From Halorussus lipolyticus (GTDB taxonomy: Archaea; Halobacteriota; Halobacteria; Halobacteriales; Haladaptataceae): a DNA stretch of 64,000 nt. The stretch is taken from assembly GCF_029338375.1 (NCBI RefSeq), contig NZ_CP119804.1:186001-250000 (forward strand), written 5' to 3'. Positions 61,115 through 64,000 of this stretch are shown piece after piece. The position numbers and the translations under genes are program-made. Below the pieces are notes generated by a model. The model was not told the origin of the DNA. It searched no databases and saw nothing but the letters and a program-made list of their open reading frames with translations. The stretch's first letter is position 1. Each line of letters opens with the position of its first letter.

Positions 61115-62214
61115 CAGTTGCTCCTGTCCTCGGTCGTCGTCTCCGCGTCGGTTCCGGTGGTCGTGGCGGTCGATTCGGACGGCGTGACCTGTTCGGCGTA
61201 CTCGCCGACGAACTGGTAGTCCGTATCGAGGTGGTCGTTGGTCCAGACCGACGCGGGGTCGGTCTCACCGCCGAGGAGGTCGGCGTCCAGAAGCGCCCGA
61301 TACATCGTCTCCCACGGTTGGGCGTCGCTCCATCCCCACCCGTGCTGGCGGACCGATTCGGAGAGAACGTAGTCGCTGGCCATCTCGACCCACTTCGCGC
61401 GCTGGGTCTCGGCAGTTTCTTCGAGCGCGGGGTTGGCCGCGACCAGCATGTCGGTGGCCTCGTCGGGGTTGTCGGTGGCCCACGCCGCTCCGCGGGCGGT
61501 GGCGTTCAGGAACCCCCGGACGACATTGGGGTTGGCCTCGGCGAACTCCGGATTCGTGCCGACGACGTGGCCGTAGGAGGGGATGGTCTCGGCCACCGGA
61601 ATCGAGTAGACTGTCTCCGCGGACTGGCGCGCCACCACCGCGTCGGCGAACACTCCTCCGGCGGCGTCGATTTTGCCCCCTAAGAGCTGTTGCACCGTGT
61701 CGAAGCCCGTATCCACGAGTTCGACCTCTGAGAGTACGCCTTGCTCCTCCAGCAGGAGTTTGGTGAGAATCCGGACCATGCCGGGACCGGTGCCGACCGT
61801 CTTGCCCGCGAGTTGGTCGATGCGCTCCATCTCACTGCCGAAGGCGTCTCGGGTCGTGAACACCACCACCGGGCTTTTCTGCATCACGACGCCGACCGAT
61901 TGGGGATTCAGTCCGCGGGTGTTGATGTTGAGTATCTGGCTCGCGCCGGTGATGGCGAACTCGGTGTTGCCGAGGCCGACCTGCTTGGCCGCGAAGTCCG
62001 ACCCCTGCCCGGACTGAATCTCGGCGAGGGTCACGCCCTGCTGGTCGTAGTAGCCCCGCGCTTTGGCGGCGTAGTAGGGCACGTGAAGTCCGTTAGGCTT
62101 CCAATTCAGCAGGAGGCGTACCCCGTCGGATTGGGCGGTCGCAGTGATGCCGAGTTGACTTGCGAGTGCTGTGGCTCCCGTCGCTCGAAGGAACTGCCGT
62201 CGTGTCTCCCCCAT
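61114..62214 (-). CDS. ABC transporter substrate-binding protein (NMT1/THI5-like)
   Basis: 366 residues from ATG 62214. Tat signal GETRRQFLRATGATALASQL near the N-terminus, then NMT1/THI5-like domains: LLLNWKPNGLHVPYYAAKAR, GYYDQQGVTLAEIQSGQGSD, VGLGNTEFAITGASQI, LAGKTVGTGPGMVRILTKLL, EVELVDTGFDTVQQLLGGKI. A Thr/Glu-rich C-terminal tail (TATTTGTDAETTTED) reaches the membrane side. Relatives bind thiamine precursors (HMP-like), taurine or sulfonates. The partner permease follows with 1-nt overlap. Confidence 0.9.
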   Translation of the reverse strand: MGETRRQFLRATGATALASQLGITATAQSDGVRLLLNWKPNGLHVPYYAAKARGYYDQQGVTLAEIQSGQGSDFAAKQVGLGNTEFAITGASQILNINTRGLNPQSVGVVMQKSPVVVFTTRDAFGSEMERIDQLAGKTVGTGPGMVRILTKLLLEEQGVLSEVELVDTGFDTVQQLLGGKIDAAGGVFADAVVARQSAETVYSIPVAETIPSYGHVVGTNPEFAEANPNVVRGFLNATARGAAWATDNPDEATDMLVAANPALEETAETQRAKWVEMASDYVLSESVRQHGWGWSDAQPWETMYRALLDADLLGGETDPASVWTNDHLDTDYQFVGEYAEQVTPSESTATTTGTDAETTTEDRSN

Positions 62215-62472
62215 CGTTATCCCGTCGGGGAACACGACTATCAGTGTCATAATCGTTCGGGGACGTTCGGTCGCGGTCACCCTGCTGGCGCGACCGAGGA
62301 CCCAATCGGTTCGGAGGGTGCGGACGATGGACTCCTCGACGCAAGCCTGACGCTCCCCGGACGGTTTGGTGGTGCTTACTCGTCGGTATCACTCCTCGCG
62401 GGTATCCGCCGACTAGTAATCGCTTGTTTCGACCCGAACTCATTTGTCGAATGTCGCCGATATGGCAGGAGC

Positions 62473-63366
62473 ATGCTACCGCTCCAACAGTTCGACTGGC
62501 CGACCACCATCGAGGAGTTCGTCGCGCAGTTCGGGGACCTCCTCTGGGCGGTCGTCTCGTTCGTGGTCGCCTTCGTGGTGGTCTACCTTCTGGTGCGATA
62601 CGTGCTGGTGAAACTCGTCCGCGGGTCGCTGTCGGCCCGCGGGTTCGACCGAACCGTCGTCCAACTCGCGGCCAACACCGCCAGAGCGCTCGCCTTGTTC
62701 GTCGCCATCGCAGTCGCGTTCACGGTCGCCGGGTTCGGAAGCTTTCTCGCGGCCTTCGCCACGCTCGGCGGTGCCCTCGCGTTAGCACTCGGGTTCGCCG
62801 CCCAAGACCTCATCTCAAACTTCGTCGCGGGGATATTCATTCTCAAGGACAAGCCCTTCGAGGTCGGCGACTGGATAGAATGGAACGGCCAGTCGGGCGT
62901 GGTCCGGGAAATCGACCTCCGGGTCTCGAAACTCGAAACGTTCAACAACGAGGTGGTCACGGTTCCCAACTCCGAACTCGCCAACAACGCGGTCACGAAC
63001 CCGATGGCCAACGACAAACTCCGCCTCCAGTTCGTCTTCGGTATCGGGTACGACGACGACATCGACGAGGCCGCCGACATCATCCTCGAAGACGCTCGCT
63101 CGCTCCCGGACGTGCTGGACGACCCCGAACCCTCGGTCCGGACCACGGAACTCGCCGACTCCTACGTCGGCCTCGAATCCAGAATCTGGATAGCCAACCC
63201 CGAACGGGGCAAGTTCAAGTCGGTCCTCTCCGAACACGTCAAGGGCGTCAAGGAGCGATTCGACGCCGAAGGCATCGACATGCCCTACCCCTACCGGCAA
63301 CTCACCGGCGGCATCTCCATCGAGGAGATGGGCGAACTCGACCAAGCGGACGTGACCGGCGATTAG
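62473..63366 (+). CDS. MscS-type mechanosensitive ion channel
   Basis: 297 residues from ATG 62473. Three N-terminal membrane helices, with pore helix pattern [20 protein letters not shown] and [20 protein letters not shown], the MscS beta domain ([40 protein letters not shown]) and a C-terminal alpha/beta cage ([20 protein letters not shown]). Releases osmolytes on hypo-osmotic shock, useful in a halophile. Divergent promoter region (62215-62472) separates it from the binding-protein gene. Confidence 0.93.
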   Translation: MLPLQQFDWPTTIEEFVAQFGDLLWAVVSFVVAFVVVYLLVRYVLVKLVRGSLSARGFDRTVVQLAANTARALALFVAIAVAFTVAGFGSFLAAFATLGGALALALGFAAQDLISNFVAGIFILKDKPFEVGDWIEWNGQSGVVREIDLRVSKLETFNNEVVTVPNSELANNAVTNPMANDKLRLQFVFGIGYDDDIDEAADIILEDARSLPDVLDDPEPSVRTTELADSYVGLESRIWIANPERGKFKSVLSEHVKGVKERFDAEGIDMPYPYRQLTGGISIEEMGELDQADVTGD

Positions 63367-63448
63367 CGACGACCCGCGACGAAAGGTCAGGATTCCGGGC
63401 ATTTTCTCGGAATCGTGACACCGGTTTCGCGCGCGCGTGTGCGAGGGA

Positions 63449-63456
63449 TTTATCAA
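63449..63456 (+). promoter_or_regulatory. TATA-like element of gyrB
   Basis: TTTATCAA centred at 63452 predicts transcription start near 63478, leaving a leader of about 8 nt before ATG 63486. Confidence 0.45.
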
Positions 63457-63470
63457 TGCGGAACCGCTAT

Positions 63471-63481
63471 CCTGAATCAGG
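63471..63481 (+). promoter_or_regulatory. palindrome CCTGAATCAGG at the gyrB transcription start
   Basis: Perfect 5-bp arms CCTGA/TCAGG around A at 63476; another TCAGG follows at 63491-63495 inside the first codons. Position at the predicted start site suits a repressor or supercoiling-responsive site. Confidence 0.4.
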
Positions 63482-63485
63482 TTTT

Positions 63486-64000
63486 ATGAGTCAGGAAAGT
63501 GAATACGGGGCCGGGCAAATTCAGGTTCTCGAAGGCTTACAGGCCGTCCGAAAACGCCCGGCGATGTATATCGGTTCTACCGACGCACGAGGGTTACACC
63601 ACCTCGTGTTCGAAGTCGTTGACAATTCTATCGACGAGGCACTCGCCGGTTACTGTGACTCGATTGATGTGAGCATCCACGACGACGGGTCGGTCTCCAT
63701 CGCCGACGACGGGCGGGGTATCCCCGTGGACACTCACGACGAGTACGACAAGCCCGCGGTCGAAGTCATTCTGACCGTCCTCCACGCGGGCGGCAAGTTC
63801 GACAACAAGTCCTATCAGGTCTCCGGCGGCCTCCACGGCGTCGGCGTGAGTGTCGTCAACGCCCTCTCGGAACTCCTCGAAGTCGAGGTCAAGCGCGACG
63901 GCGCGCTCTGGCATCAGGAGTTCGAGGGCGGCGAACCGACCACCGAACTGGAGCGCGTTCGGGACCTCGAGGACGACGAGGAGACCGGCACCGAAATCCG
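63486..64000 (+). CDS. gyrB: DNA gyrase subunit B (5' part; leaves window)
   Basis: 171 complete codons of GyrB are visible from ATG 63486. GHKL ATPase motifs: [60 protein letters not shown], and [20 protein letters not shown]. Gyrase introduces negative supercoils; gyrA would follow outside the window. A TATA-like box and a palindrome lie just before the start. Confidence 0.96.
   Translation, partial: MSQESEYGAGQIQVLEGLQAVRKRPAMYIGSTDARGLHHLVFEVVDNSIDEALAGYCDSIDVSIHDDGSVSIADDGRGIPVDTHDEYDKPAVEVILTVLHAGGKFDNKSYQVSGGLHGVGVSVVNALSELLEVEVKRDGALWHQEFEGGEPTTELERVRDLEDDEETGTEI

Noticed and set aside
62215-62280. Upstream start (ATG 62280) for the ABC binding protein
   Set aside because: The Tat signal RRQFLR should lie near the N-terminus, which is satisfied by ATG 62214.
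61741-62472. N-terminal extension of the MscS frame to 541 codons
   Set aside because: The upstream part is antisense to the binding-protein gene and does not resemble MscS; the channel starts at 62473.
62215-62472. Thiamine pyrophosphate riboswitch upstream of the importer
   Set aside because: No CTGAGA-type core or paired stems seen in the divergent region.
1-64000. CRISPR arrays, phage modules and complete insertion sequences
   Set aside because: No regular spacer-repeat pattern, integrase, transposase or terminase was found; the only mobile elements supported are the two inteins, plus a repeat of unknown nature.

Overview
The window is chromosomal DNA of an extremely halophilic archaeon (class Halobacteria; genus not resolved). 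The signs are strongly acidic proteomes, GC-rich codon third positions, leaderless or near-leaderless genes behind short TATA elements, and a core gene set typical of haloarchaea: family B DNA polymerase, Mre11/Rad50, PAN and proteasome beta, ATP-dependent DNA ligase, topoisomerase VI and gyrase. I saw no tRNA, rRNA, CRISPR array or intact insertion sequence.

Layout. At 0-7 kb, on the minus strand, lie the iron-sulfur assembly genes sufC-sufB (sufB leaves the window) behind a leader with three small palindromes, and then a family B DNA polymerase carrying two inteins. At 7-13.4 kb there are small haloarchaeal proteins, a repeat-rich noncoding stretch, the mre11-rad50 operon and a small winged-helix regulator. 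At 13.5-19 kb come the PAN proteasomal ATPase, a universal stress protein coupled to an amino-acid-permease/stress-protein fusion, a lamin-tail-like protein and small genes including a 45-residue membrane protein. At 19-25 kb are a bactofilin-like protein and the fixA-fixB-fixCX electron-transfer flavoprotein operon. At 25-36 kb the content is mixed: an HTH-acetyltransferase, a CDF transporter, dodecin, a YchF-like GTPase, a Tat-exported cysteine-containing protein, an alpha/beta hydrolase, a UbiA prenyltransferase, noncoding repeats, an aminotransferase, an HTH-CBS regulator and UPF0212. At 36-42 kb are proteasome beta, a glutamate-cysteine-ligase-like protein, two overlapping membrane proteins and DNA ligase. 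At 42-48 kb are small membrane and zinc-ribbon proteins, a one-repeat exchanger, a methyltransferase, a metallo-hydrolase and a Mop protein.

At 48-64 kb are topoisomerase VI (top6B-top6A, minus strand) and, about 12 kb further, the start of gyrB (plus strand). These loci are usually close neighbours in haloarchaea. Here they are separated by an accessory-looking block: MFS-like transporter, membrane bactofilin-like protein, DUF2071, DJ-1/PfpI protein, an animal-type haem peroxidase, a THI5/sulfonate-type ABC importer with two different permeases around a flavin split-barrel protein, and an MscS channel.

Most notable observations: (1) both polymerase inteins start with Cys but end Gly-Gln rather than His-Asn; (2) a complete set of animal haem-peroxidase catalytic and haem-linking residues in an archaeal protein; (3) a three-copy noncoding repeat family with a 20-bp core and many hairpins; (4) a hairpin or operator overlapping the sufC ribosome-binding site; (5) a nested three-layer inverted repeat at about 33.0 kb. 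None of these has been tested by search or folding here.
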